Of a stretch of DNA of 64,000 nt, positions 47,801 to 59,275 are shown piece by piece (the stretch's first letter is position 1; each line of letters begins with the position of its first letter). This DNA is from Enoplosus armatus (lineage: Eukaryota > Chordata > Actinopteri > Centrarchiformes > Enoplosidae). The notes beneath the pieces are model-generated. The model saw nothing but the letters and a program-made list of their open reading frames with translations, had not been told where the DNA came from and ran no database searches. Both the position numbers and the translations under genes were made by a program. The stretch lies in contig NC_092197.1 in NCBI RefSeq assembly GCF_043641665.1, positions 13,274,148 to 13,338,147 on the forward strand, read 5' to 3'.

Positions 47801-47995
47801 CTCGGTAATCACTCATGTCACCCCGTAATGCACTGGGAGTACCTACAGTGATGGATTGTCATCATCTCCTTTACTCTCTCATTTTGTTCTGCTCTCTCTT
47901 TCATCCTGATACTCTCATTCTGTCTGTCTTACACTTTCTCCTTTACCCAGCGTTGCTTCATTTGTCTCTTTGTTTCTCTCTCTGTTTCTCCTCAC
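47801..47995. other. Pyrimidine-rich intron-like sequence
   Basis: Plus-strand C/T-rich (about 47870-47995). On the minus strand it is purine-rich sequence directly after the GTGAGG donor of the candidate exon. Confidence 0.4.
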
Positions 47996-48148
47996 CCGCT
48001 CTATCATGCTCGATTTCATTGTCTTGATTTCAATGTCAATGGCCAGCCAGATGCTGACTGTCTCTCTACTGACAGCACGGTAAAGGTCCAGAAGGCTCTT
48101 CCGGCAGTAATATCCCATGTTGACAGCTTCCAAACTATCTACTACTAC
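47996..48148 (-). CDS. Candidate internal coding exon, gene unidentified
   Basis: 153 nt (51 codons, phase 0 at both ends) on the minus strand. The acceptor is GTTTGTAAAGTTTTCTTCAG (ending at 48149). The donor is CGG|GTGAGG (from 47995). The frame is open throughout and reads through NMGYYCRKSLLDLYRAVS and TVSIWLAIDIEIKTMKSS. The composition is mixed helix-like and not low complexity, with ordinary vertebrate codon choice (CTG, GCC, ATC, AAG). The segment is GC-richer than its surroundings. I do not recognise the protein. If it is real, the gene runs right to left and its other exons are outside the window or unseen here. A CNE with chance openness is the alternative. Confidence 0.4.
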
Positions 48149-48989
48149 CTGAAGAAAACTTTACAAACAATTTCCCACAGGTACAGCAGAGTAGAACAAA
48201 AGGTTTCACTTCACAGGGAGTAATTATAGACCGTACATTGTATATGTTTCAAATCAGACACAAAGAGATCTCTGTGGTTACCTGCATATCCCATTCCCAT
48301 GCGCAGTACCCTCTGCTCATTGATAAATGTTGACATTTTAAGATTAAATTTGTGTTTTAAGAAATGGGACTGAGAATCATGAAAAGAATTACAAGTTCAA
48401 TCACTCATCACCTTTAATTACAGAAGACCTCCTAGTTTAGCTTGTAGTGTATCATGGGTCCTTTACCAAACAGAAAGCAATTGGCTTTCCATCTGAACCC
48501 TGGACCCTGAGCACAGTGAATACAATCCATATAATGGGCGGATTCAGTGGAGTAGTGTTGGATCAGTTCTTTCGAGCACCAAAATAAGGTCAGTGTGTAA
48601 TGGCCATTGTTCAATTTACCTTGGCTCAGATTCAGCATTCTTCAGTAAGTTGTGAAGAAGATGGATAATGTTATACTTAAAAATAATACACATTAGATTT
48701 GGACACTTTGGATAAAATCTGAAACAATCTGTCATGGTGAAGACACTTACACGTATTAATTTGACCACTGCCTGCAGTAGTTCATCAACTGAAGTAGGCC
48801 AACCCACACTGATAACAAAGCCCAGTATCCCCAAGAATTACGTCCACATTGGACAATTCTGCACAATTTAAGTGAAGTGCCAGAGCCATCATAGGAAGTA
48901 TTGTGCCCTATATGAAAAACCACAAATTGTTGTTTTACACTTAGATAATTGAGAATCAAATGAGATAAAACATGTTAATTAATTAATTA
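48149..48989. other. Non-coding DNA upstream of candidate exon
   Basis: Intron-like on the minus strand if the exon is real. No further exon was found: the minus frames at 48432-48959 lack paired splice sites. Confidence 0.4.
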
Positions 48990-49086
48990 GAGGTGCTGAT
49001 GGGGAGATTGTGCTACCTTTGCACAGATTCAGGCTAGCTGTTGCCCCCTGTCTTTATGCTAAACTAAGCCAACTATTCCTTTAACT
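48990..49086 (+). repeat. Teleost 'AGGCTAGCTGTT' repeat fragment
   Basis: CTACCTTTGCACAGATTCAGGCTAGCTGTTGCCCCCTGTCTTTATGCTAAACTAAGCC..AACTATTCCTTTAA-type text (49012-49084) matches the remembered percomorph repeat (TACCTTCGGACAGAGCCAGGCTAGCTGTTTCCCCCTG..CAGTCTTTATGCTAAGCTAAGC...AACTATTCCTTTAA). The middle part is deleted. Confidence 0.8.
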
Positions 49087-49275
49087 AAGCCCCAACAACA
49101 AACAGCAAAAAACTGCTGCAGGACATGAGCCCCAGAAGAAGAGCTGAAACCTAACCTGCTGTGGCAGAGGGAGGTCTAGTTGTATCAGGTAGTTTTTACA
49201 ACAGAAGTAACAAAACAAGTGCTGTTACCTTGTTTTCTCTAGTTTGGTTCAACTGAAGGGATGTATGAGCCAGTA
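49087..49275. other. Non-coding DNA
   Basis: Short stretch between two repeats. It may belong to family Y. Confidence 0.35.
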
Positions 49276-49376
49276 GGGATATTGATGCACTGGCCTTAGC
49301 TGTGGCAGTCCCGAAGTCAGTAGTTTGTTCGACAAAAATGAGTAGCAGCACACAGACACAGACCAAAGCATTTAAG
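49276..49376. repeat. Window-internal repeat family Y, copy 2
   Basis: See 45852-45962. Same orientation, about 3.4 kb downstream. Its position about 190 nt after the AGGCTAGCTGTT fragment may mean both are parts of one larger element. Confidence 0.65.
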
Positions 49377-50204
49377 ATACAAGACCACACACAAAGCTTC
49401 AAACTTCAAACTTTATCTTCAGGACAATGTTTGCTGCAATGTATGTATGATTTTGTTTGAGGTAGGGTAATGATTTGCCTATGATTAAATTACAAGAAGC
49501 AGCAGCTGCATATTTACCTGCATATATTACATGGCAGCAGTAGAAGAAAGTGCAACTGCTCTCTTTAGCAAAGCTAACCTTCACATCCTTCATTTCTGCT
49601 GAGCTATTTCATGGTCACATCAGCTCTGCTCTGCCTGAATTTCACTCAGCTTGTACTGTTATGAAACAAACTACGATGCATTGCGTTTTATAATTTCACT
49701 ACAATGTTGACATGAAATGAAGACATGATCTGTTTGTGTCAGAGATAATATCAAAACAGGGAGGAACAAAACATTTTAAAGTATTAATTCAGAGTGGGCC
49801 TAGAACTGCAAGAATGATTTCTGTCTTCACTTTCATCCTCATTTAGCAAATTATTTCTATTATTATTATTTCTTGTAAATATGCACACATACACACATTT
49901 AGTATCACTGGCATTTTTTTCTTCTCTCTTTCTTTCTCCTCTGCCTGTGTGTGTGCAGCAGAGAGAGACAGAGAGAGAGTGGGAGAAATTAAGAAACTGG
50001 GCCACAGAGGGGACAACCACTGAGCATGAACTGATGTTAGACGCAGCAGAATGAGTTTGACAGAACACAAATGCCTAGTAAGGATAGAAAAACTTAGAAA
50101 AAAAGCCAAGAGGGCTAGTAGCCTTTCATACATATTTTTATGACTCATACAAGATAAAAAACCCCTCTGGGCTGAAAGGCTCTGTTAAATAGATCTAAAG
50201 CTCT
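49377..50204. other. Non-coding DNA with C/T-rich and GAGA-rich patch
   Basis: TTCTCTCTTTCTTTCTCC (about 49919-49938) and AGAGAGAGACAGAGAGAG (49960-49978) lie as a loose inverted pair around GTGTGTGTGC. No gene. Confidence 0.45.
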
Positions 50205-50450
50205 ATCTGTCTGCTTCTTCCCCGCCATTTTGGGAGGCGCCGCTCTGTTTCCAACGTGAGAAGCAAAGAGCCGCTTAACCAGATTATTACATTTTGCATT
50301 TTGCAAGCCGCGCTGATCAGATTGGTCATGGATCAAGGGGCAGACGGGTTTAGGCAGAAATAGACATAGCATAGCTTCTGGCTTCACAGCCTTATTACAA
50401 ACCATTAAAAGGCATTTTGCACTCTTTCTTCTTAATGTCATTTCCTTCCC
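50205..50450. other. Candidate conserved non-coding element with YY1-type site
   Basis: Contains CCCGCCATTTTGGG (50221-50234; YY1-type on the minus strand), GAGGCGCCGC and the complex core TTTTGCAAGCCGCGCTGATCAGATTGG (about 50298-50324). The minus strand is open for 98 codons (50441-50145), and the YY1 core provides an internal ATG. No known protein matched. Confidence 0.38.
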
Positions 50451-51135
50451 CCAGAAAGGAGTCTTGTTCTGCTAAATGGAGCTCCAATCACAGGCCTGAC
50501 ACTTCCTTAATGAAAAGTAAATAGAAGGTAAACAAATGAGAAAGCATTGACATTGACAACACCAAAAGAAAAAAGTTGATCTGTATCAACATTATGACTT
50601 ATAACTGGAAATCTCACCACCCACAGTAGCTGGTGTATTATTAGAGTGAATTTAATTATTGAGACTAGACAAAGCATTTCTTTATGAGACGGGAACAATT
50701 CAATCAATGACGATTATTTTGATTATAGGAAAATGTTTTCAAAACAGGAAAACAGAGTGGGGATTTTCTACATTTAGTAAATATACCAGGAAATAAACCA
50801 GGATTGTTTTTCTTTTAAAATGTGTATCTTCCATCAAAGACAACAAGTTCATTGTCTACAGAGATGGGGGAGAGATTGGTTTCTTTGTGTACCGTGCACT
50901 AACAACCTTGAGCTAAACACTCAAGATGGCGGAGACAAATATGATTTATATACCCCTCCATCAAACCTATCAATACTTGCCACAAATTCTCTCTGGCATC
51001 ATGCAAGGATGTCTTTCACCGCAACAGGAATAAAACAAAGTAAAATTGCCAAAATGAAACAAGAAAATCCATTTAATTCCCCGGGAGGTCAGACTCCTAA
51101 GTGAAAACATCCACTCAATAATGTAACTACCAAAA
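50451..51135. other. Non-coding DNA, nothing recognised
   Basis: The 94-codon plus frame (50820-51104) lacks recognisable domains. Confidence 0.5.
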
Positions 51136-51215
51136 ATCATTTGAGGCCGGTAAAGTACCTTGGTTAAGATATCGGCTTTCTAATCTCAAGGGTTGCACTG
51201 GCCCTTTAAGGGTAA
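51136..51215 (+). mobile_element. Possible decayed tRNA-derived SINE head
   Basis: TTGGTTAAGATATCGGCTTTCTAATCTCAAGGGTTGCACTGGCCC-type text (51162-51205) has the layout A-box-like TGGTTAAGATATCGG, anticodon-arm-like region and B-box-like GGTTGCACTGGCC. It is too degenerate to be a tRNA gene. Confidence 0.35.
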
Positions 51216-52108
51216 ACCCTGTGACTGATGAGAGTGCTGGCCTGCTCAGATTTACCGTATTGATATAGGATGCTTGATTAAGATGGTTTTCAAGCTCAAG
51301 GCAGGGTAGAATGATCCGTGGGAGATGTGCCATGAGCAAGTGGGAGTCCTGTGGATGCACTTGAAGAAATTAAAAAAAGGAGTATAGGCTATAGCAATTA
51401 CAGAAATGATTCCCGGCAAGTGAGGAAAAGGGGGCATGGTGAGATGTCTGTTGCATTTTAAGAGCCTTTACACAGAGCCACATCTGTGAAGGAACAATGA
51501 TTTGTGTGGGGTTGCTTTTCTTTGTTCCAGTCAATCAGCTAAAAGCAGAAATGGCCTTCAGTGTTGCTCATGCCACATTCCCTGTTGTTCATCTTCATCT
51601 GTTTGTAATCCTATTTAATCTTCATGTGACCAGCAGAGTTTTGCTGAGCTTGCCACTCTCTCTTTCTCTTACAGTAATGTTAAATACAGTAAATTTCTTG
51701 AGATGCAAATTACATATCTTGATTTTTTTTTTCAATTGTTGTCTTTATAACTACACACTAATGCTCTTCAGTCTTCAACTGCTGACAGCCGGTCAGCTCT
51801 GTTTGAGTTTTTCAAGTGTTACAATGCTTTAATATTCAAGACAAAATGGAAATGGGTGTTTGCCACAGAGAAAATTACATTTTTTTGTGAATAAAATGAT
51901 GATTTTGTTGGTCAACAATACCTCATGATTAGCTGTGTTTATAATTAGGAGTTGGGGGCCCCGCACTATCTGCAATGCATCTATCTGCCTGGAGGCCTCT
52001 GTGTCACAGAGAAAACTTCACTGATGTCAAATAAAGTTCAGTTGTCATGACGGTTAAAGACAATCAGTGGTTCAGCCTACAGTTTAGCCTAGTTGCTTTA
52101 CAGATAGA

Positions 52109-52110
<2 letters not shown>
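51216..52110. other. Non-coding DNA, nothing recognised
   Basis: The 111-codon plus frame at 51497-51832 is hydrophobic, T-rich text without domain. Confidence 0.5.

Positions 52111-52143
<33 letters not shown>
52111..52143. repeat. (AT)n microsatellite
   Basis: About 16 pure AT units. Confidence 0.97.
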
Positions 52144-52147
<4 letters not shown>

Positions 52148-52682
52148 ACATTCTGCACAATGTGTGTCATGATCCTGCAACCCCCACAATGCAGGAGATG
52201 TCTGAATACTCCCCTCGGTCACGCTGATCAGCAGGATTCCTGCTATACTGGGAAGGGATGCAGTCTTGATGGCTAATGAGATTTGTTGTTTCAAACATCA
52301 ATGTTATTTTAGGAATCAGTTTATGACATTCATAATTATAAAAAGTAATAATAATTATAATAATTTTCATACTATCCCTAATGACACCACGGTCCCCTGT
52401 TGGATAAGTTCACAAGTATACACATTTAAATCTTCTTCGTCTTTGTTAAGCTTTACAAAACAATAAAAATGACACAATCCCTACTGATACAGCTAGACAG
52501 GTAGTACACACACATATACAGTAAAAAAATTTTTAGCCTGTACTCCGCCACCATTGACATGTTCCAGATTCCTGTCCTTGTTGAGCCACAACTTTTTTGC
52601 TTGGGTAAATGGCACACTAATTTGAGTATATTAATACCAATAGAATTATGACAGTAAGCACAAGGATAGAAATACTGGGATA
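52144..52682. other. Non-coding DNA, nothing recognised
   Basis: AT-rich with TAATAATAATTATAATAA text near 52345. Confidence 0.5.
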
Positions 52683-52711
52683 TGTGTGTGTGTGTGTGTG
52701 TGTGTGCGCGC
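52683..52711. repeat. (TG)n followed by (CG)n microsatellite
   Basis: About 12 TG units then GCGCGC (52706-52711). TG-to-CG transitions of this type can adopt Z-DNA. Confidence 0.93.
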
Positions 52712-54859
52712 AGGATTTCTCAGCAGCTATGCGCTGTATAATTAAAATATGTCAAGTTCATTATAATTGAGGCAATTCATGATGTAGCCACATCTATTCA
52801 CAGCATGTTAAACAGAATATAGTGACCTCACTGCAAATAAAACCTGTGATGACTGACATTCCCATCAGGCATCTCATTACCACTACACCTTCCACGAGGA
52901 CATATGATATTGCGTAACTCTTGTCCTGGTGACTGCCTTCTTATTTAAATACCTTGAATGTCAGAGGAAAGAGGAGTGAGATATTGTAAGTCAGTGAACT
53001 GTAAATCTGAAAGTTTTTCCTTCGCCTGAAGGAAAACACGAGGACTGAGCAATAACATTGGAGATGGAGTTCTATCTACATACAGCCAATGACTTTTCAA
53101 CAGCTTACTGTGGGCAACGCAGACTGGGATACAGCTGCATTCATTTGTTTGCACTCCTGTTTATCTTTGTTTACACTGAGCAGTTTGCGCTCATCACAAA
53201 CTACATATAAATATGCTTTTCTCTCCTTATTCTGTCTCTCCAGTAAGCGTTTTGGTCTATATTGTGTAACATTTAATTAAAGGGGAATGCTGCCTCTCTC
53301 AGAGTACTGTGATCAGAGAAAAAAAAATACAGTTCAACTTGGTTTCAGTGCCAGAATTGCCAGGCGCAGTCTGGTCCGGTCACACACCTCGGTTGCTAAT
53401 TTGGCAGCCTCCCCGTGTCAGGCCAAGGCAACATGAGTGGCAGTTGGGATCTAAGAATTTGGCAACCAGAAAGCAGGCTGACAGCGTATTTGAGTGTCTC
53501 TTTCCATACCAATTAGCCAAACTGTTGCTTGTTTTGTAAAAGGGGTTTTGTATGTCAGAAAGATCCACTGGTATTTTCTACAAGGATGGGGATGGAAATG
53601 AGAGAAGCTGCGCCACTTCAACCATTATAACAACAACAAGCAAGCAAACTGGCAGGTAGCAAATTAGAAAGTGTTCTGTTTAAGGTAGAAGGAAAAAACA
53701 TCATATTGTTGATGGAGGCAGGCATGAACATGGCCCCTTTCTCTGTAAATGTATAACAATAAAGCATAATTCTGGATCTTAATGAGATCAATGGGTTTTT
53801 TAATTTGAAAAACACCAACCACTGTTTGATTGATTATTTGGCTCATCAAATGAAAACTGAAATTTTACTTCGAAATGGTTCACATCTTAGATGCAAAAAA
53901 AACACTGTGAATTAAATTAACTCACACGATAATTAAACTGCTTATGTGACCAAACAAATTGGCCTCAGTGATGATGAAGTTAAAAGCATTCATACATTTT
54001 GGCTATGATCGCAGTAAATGGAGAAAAACATGACTTATTATGGAAATCCTGTAAGCAGCTCTGCCCTTTTAATTGCTATGCAGGCATCCCTTATTTAGTG
54101 TGATGACTGCGCTTTACACTTTAGCAATCAGTTATTCTACACTTTCATGCTAAACAATGAAAAGATTTTGTGGAAATCATGTAAATTATTCCAACTGCAT
54201 TACAACTCCAAGCTTGATCCCAATACCCACCCTCATTATTCTCATTCGAACTGCCTAATTATTTCTCATGCATACTCCCAATACTGGGAAAAGAAGTTAA
54301 AGAACGCAACAAAAAAACGGTGGATAACAATATAGTAGAGCGGCACCTCAGTGCTCTCTATACCTTATGCAACCCATGATCTCTGTCTACTTTCTTTCTC
54401 AAAGTGTCTTTCTTTGTCCTAGTTCAGGGTCAAGTCGGACTGCTGTCATTGAGATTCTGTAGAATACAAGTTAATAAAACCTCCTTTTAGTACACCAATG
54501 CTATTTTTGCGTTCTCATTAGGAAAAGGGAAATGTCCACGCAAAACTGGCCCTTGTGTACTGTGTGAAGGTCAGACGTACCGTGCCTGACTGTGTATGAG
54601 CAGGTTACACTTCATTGATTGGCGCAAACAGTTTAGTAACTGTGGTCATTGCATGAATGAAAATCGTAGGGAATATGTGAAAAGATGAATGTCTCTTTTT
54701 TCTCTGCCAATGATACCTGCTGTGCCAATAACTTGATGAGTGGATTCTTTAAATGAAGAAAACAAAGTTGAGGACTGATCTCTTTTTTGTAAAACATGAA
54801 AAATGGCTGACATTATAAATGAATGGAGTCCATAGACAACACTCTCTGTAATGCCTTTT
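52712..54859. other. Non-coding DNA, one complex patch
   Basis: The segment 53345-53480 is GC-richer and contains two TTGGCA/GCCAA half-sites (53400-53428) and TTTGGCAACC (about 53459), like NFI half-sites. The plus frame at 53309-53539 has no domain. The rest is AT-rich. Confidence 0.42.
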
Positions 54860-55130
54860 CTTCCAGGCTGAGCTGAACAAGCAGCACATCCAAACCTCAT
54901 CCAATCACTCTGTGGGCGGAGTGTGGGCGCAGAGATATGTTTTGATTACAGATGCAAGTCTGGGGTCAATCTGCAGGTTGACTGTCAGTCCATCATGTGT
55001 GGCCATTAACGGGGGCTTAAAAGCTTCGCTGCATGATAAACATCATCAACATTTTCTGTCTTAGAGTGCTCTTCATCTAAATACAGTGCCACCCTGTCAA
55101 GCACTTGGGCCCAGCTTTTTTTAATTACGT
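54860..55130. other. Candidate conserved non-coding element
   Basis: Complex tract beginning with GGGCGGAGTGTGGGCGCAGAG (about 54913-54933) and ending with TTTTTTTAATTACGTCGGC (55117-55135). No repeat wording. Call from texture. Confidence 0.33.
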
Positions 55131-58100
55131 CGGCTTTTTAAGAATGTGTGGAGTCTGAACGCTGAATGTAAAAAATGCCAACCACAGATTAAAAGCCAAC
55201 ACTGACTGGTGCAAAATACTGAAATATGGTACCTTAAAACATGCTCGTCACTTGCATCAAAGAAAGCCAATTTACTTGGTGTTATCCATAGTTCAGGTAG
55301 ACACATCTCGTCCATGTGGAGATGTTTATACAGACTTTGCTGCTTCACCCTTTGGCACAGTTAATCATCAAGTATTGTCTATACTTCAGACATCTTTTAT
55401 AATTCAGTTAGTACGGATTCTGAAAAATTGCCTTTGTTTGTAGACCCGTATGTTTAGTGCCACGCCATGTTTAACCACTACAAAATGCTTCCCATTTCTC
55501 AGCTTCCCATCATACATCTCTCCTACTGTGTGATCCATCTCACAGAGGAGGGAACTCCATCTGACATGTAGACAATGGATCACAGAAGCGGGCAGCAAAT
55601 TTTAAATCTTAATATCCTGTGCTTTGTAGCGCAGCATCATGCTCTTTCCAAAAATCTGTATTAAACCACCAAAAGATACATCAGCATGCTGTAGCTGTAA
55701 CGGGACTAACTGCCGTGAGTCACTGGTGACACACAGGCTGAATTTGTAGAACTTTCAATCATCTAGATTGTTCATGGTGTTTCGATTTTGCCTTCATCAA
55801 AACTCAGGCAGTTTCACACATGTCCCATAAAATCTAATCAGCTGTTCCACAACCCAAACCTCTCAGCAGCATATTTTACTTTGGTCAAAACAATTGCAGC
55901 TGATGACATTTTATGCTTTATTTTGTGTTTTAGCCTTTACTCAGCCAAGAAGAATGTGTTACAGAAACAGTAACAGCAGTATCCTATACTTGTATAGGTA
56001 TAAATGTATGCATGGGTTTGGAAGTCGTACCCTTTCCCGTTTATTTTACTCTTTTTTCGCTTTTTCTCTGTTATCATTGTGCACATGTTAATGCTAAATC
56101 AGTTGCTGAGCTATTTGAAGCCCGCAGAGCATCCATTACACCTGAGTCGATTTTAGTGGGATGACCTGACTGGTCACTGGGCTCAGTCCCTGCTGAGGCC
56201 ATTGCGATTGTTTCATTGCGTTCTGCCTATACACAGACCCAGGGGTGTTGTATTTGGTGTGGAATTTGGCAAAAATAATGATGCACCTGCAGGTCTACAG
56301 TTTAATTTTCTGGATTTTTGATCCATTCACTATGACCACATGGCATCATGACAGGAACATAAATCACTGGAGACAGAGTGAGCAGTGGCAACGGCCCTAC
56401 AGTAACAATCCCCAGGTGTCTATAATTTCTGACTCCCACAGATGCAGAACTGACTGGTTTCACAGCACCTTAGGGAGGGTTTATCACTATGCTTGGGTCT
56501 ACTTTATATTCTTCCAAAGAGAATGTGAGAGGTTTATACATCTGCATACAGCAATGTATATTTGCACACTAATACAAACCAATAAATAGATAGAGAAATT
56601 AGTTGAAAGTTGTTGTTGCTTGTTCAATGCTTCTTACTGGCCATTAAAACGTCTTCATTTTACAGCTGAGTTATGTTATAAAATCCTGGGGGACATTTGC
56701 ATAATACACTTCAATAGGACTGAAAAAAGAAAATTAAAATACATTTCTCATAAAGAAGTTGACTTATACAGGCTTACTGTATGGGAAAATGCTTGAAAGT
56801 GTTATTAAGACATTTATTTAATTGTCATAGTTGTGACAGCATTGTAAATTCTAATATCATATCCTCTGTAAATACGTTTTTTTACACTATTGGTCTATGC
56901 AAAATTAAATGTTTTGATATAGAAAGAAAAACTGTGCAAATACATTTTAGTTGATACATCTAATAACATATATTTATGACAAATTGGAAGTCATCAGCAT
57001 CTGGTATCAGCAATTGCCTCTGATTAATAAAAACATTAAACACAAACATCTTGACAGAAATTACCCAAAAGAAATGACCACACAAGTGGTTCGCTAATAG
57101 GGAATATATTTTGAACTATTGAACGCACAGTTCTCTATTGTTCATTGACAACTTATTTCCCGCGTGTAGGTCGATTACTCACTCGAACACCCACATCCTT
57201 CCTCAGCAGGTCTCATAAATTCAGACTGGCATTTGACCTGTGGCAATTTCTCCATGGAGTTTGTTTGTTTACCTTTTTCCTTCCTAGCTGGGTGAGGTTG
57301 AGAGGATTTTAATTTGTTGAGCTATTGATGGTGGCTGCTCACTGTTCAGACTATTGGATATCAATAACAGCTACAGTCAAACAAAACAATGGAATAGGGC
57401 TGGTACTATAAGATGGCACCATACTGTAGCTCTCTACTTGGTGCTGTATTATCATATAACAATAGATGATTTTGTCAAATTCAGAATGACATTGCAAGTA
57501 AGTAGTCTTTCCTTAATATATCTGGCAACACTATACTCTAAGGGCAGTAGTGGCAGTTTTGGAATAAGTTGTATAAGTAACATTCCTGGCAGTGGCATCA
57601 TCACATAATTTTAAGTAACATAGTCTTTTACGTCACATTAAAGCGGTAAAGTTATTCTACATCACAAAGAGACATTTAGGGGAAAAAAAACCCTGGTCAC
57701 CTGAAGCTTTGGCATGAAAACAGTTCCCGATGTCAACATTATAAACAAGATTAGTAGAACTTATTTTCAGGGTTTTATCCCACTCTGGAAGCAACACATT
57801 GTAGTGTAGGTTAACACAATATGCATGTTCTTTTCTATGTTGGAACCAATCCAGAAGTAGACGTCTGCCAAGCTTGTAGATAATGCTTTTATGTGGTGCT
57901 GGTGCTTTGGAATAATGTTGAATCATAAACTCCCATCTGCCAGCTTTACTCTTGACAAGACCCTCAATGGTCTTTCACAGTCTCTTCGACTATGATCTAC
58001 AACTTAAATGTCTCGCAGAGCATCCCAGCCATTAACAACTTCAGAGGTCCATAGCTGGAATCAATAATGCATCGTGTTTTGCTTTACCAACTCCTCCTCA

Positions 58101-58468
58101 GCTCATTACAAAATGACTTTAAGGGAAACAGGTCCAAGGACAAAACTGCAAGACACGACAGATGGATAGATGAAAAGGAGAAAAAAAAAGACAGAGGCTG
58201 ACAAAAAGAAACAGAAGTAGCGGTAATCAGAGTAGGTAGCCTGAAGAGACGAGTCCAATGTGAAAAAGCACCAACTTAGGTGCAATAATGCACAAGCTTC
58301 CCAGCCTGATTTGTCCTGCTGCTACGGGGCTGTTAATAAACCTCACACCATGATAAGAATTGCTAATGCCTGTTAAGCAGCTCCTTTCATACCTCTGAAA
58401 AGTATTTTCCTTCACTGCTTGACATTAAAAATGAGCTTTGGTTCCACAAGTACAACTTGGTATTACTT
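55131..58468. other. Long non-coding stretch
   Basis: 3.3 kb with no supportable gene. Frames up to 114 codons (56245-56589) lack domains. The portion 58000-58150 is more complex and might be CNE-like. Confidence 0.45.
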
Positions 58469-58549
58469 CCATTACTTTATGGCCGTTTTGGCTGGACTTT
58501 AAGAGTTTAATAGTTGTAAAGTCCAATCAAAACTTCCATAAAGTAATGG
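58469..58549. repeat. 81-nt hairpin with 34-nt arms
   Basis: Arms 58469-58502 and 58516-58549 are reverse complements at 29 of 34 positions, with a 13-nt loop. The pairing resumes outside after a 12-nt insertion (TATTACTTC, 58461-58469, with GAAGTAATA, 58562-58570). The dimensions fit a microRNA precursor or a tiny MITE. It ends about 40 bp before an LTR. Confidence 0.85.
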
Positions 58550-58591
58550 TCAGATGATCATGAAGTAATAAATGACTACATTTTAACACAG

Positions 58592-58990
58592 TGTTACGAT
58601 CAGTGGGGTTGGACCCAAGTGCAGACTCAGACCGGTTGAAATAATGTAAAAGGTTTATTGCAAAATTCAGGGTTGGTGGTGATATACTAAGGTTGGTGAA
58701 AGGAAAGAGGATGGCGTGGATGGTTGGCCTACTGGTTACTGTAAATTACTAATCACAAATTCACAATTGCTATTGTTTAGTTGAGATAGCTGAGTTTAGT
58801 TGAGTTAATTAGTTGACCATTCCGCGTACCTCCTGGCGACTGTGCACGCAGCTCCGGGGTTATCCAGGGAATCACTTCTCTAGGGCTTTGTGCGTGCTGG
58901 CTCAGGGGTATGATTTACTGCCACGCATAAATAGCAACGAGCTGTCATTAATGTCATTAGTTACATCAGTGTCTTCTTGCTATGACAAGT
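58592..58990 (-). mobile_element. Second Ty3/Gypsy-type LTR, right edge uncertain
   Basis: It starts TGTTACGATC...GGACCCAAGTGCAGACTCAGAC (58592-58631), parallel to the 15.6-kb LTR start (TGTAACGACAG...GGACCCAATAGCACGACTCAGAC). The minus-strand AATAAA (about 58660-58655) is the likely poly(A) signal, and a CTATTTATG box lies at about 58934-58926. No TG/CA partner with a target duplication of CACAG (58587-58591) was found, so the inner edge is a guess and the copy may be truncated. Confidence 0.5.
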
Positions 58991-59089
58991 CACAATATCT
59001 GTGTTACAGGTCTACAAGGACACGTCTTCCATTAATTAACATCATTACACTCACCTGCTGGGATTACTTTACCTGACCTTGTTAGGAAA

Positions 59090-59275
59090 TGTATACGCTG
59101 ATGAAGGTTGAAGCCGAAACTGCTTCAGCATTCCTTTTGAGCTAATGACGTCCAATGTCGAGTGAGTACTATTTTTTTTAAGGGGGTAGTGGTGCCTTCC
59201 TCTTATGAGATTGTTATTTTTTGGCTGAGCACTCATTAAAAACTTTTATTCAGTGAAGCACACTTGTATCTCGGC
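59090..59275 (+). mobile_element. Penelope-like/ribozyme-type repeat fragment
   Basis: CTGATGA (59098-59104), a short stem GGT-TGAA-GCC (59106-59115) and GAAAC (59116-59120) follow the 'CTGATGAAGGC...GCCGAAAC' hairpin motif of many fish Penelope-like elements, and resemble a hammerhead ribozyme core. An extra A sits before stem II and no A-U closing pair for stem III is evident, so activity is doubtful. Downstream text (CAGCATTCCTTTTGAGC, TTGGCTGAGCACTCATTAAAAACTTTT) looks like the rest of a repeat unit. Confidence 0.45.

Noticed and set aside
51162..51206. Functional tRNA gene
   Set aside because: The B box is degenerate and no acceptor stem pairs. At most it is a SINE relic.
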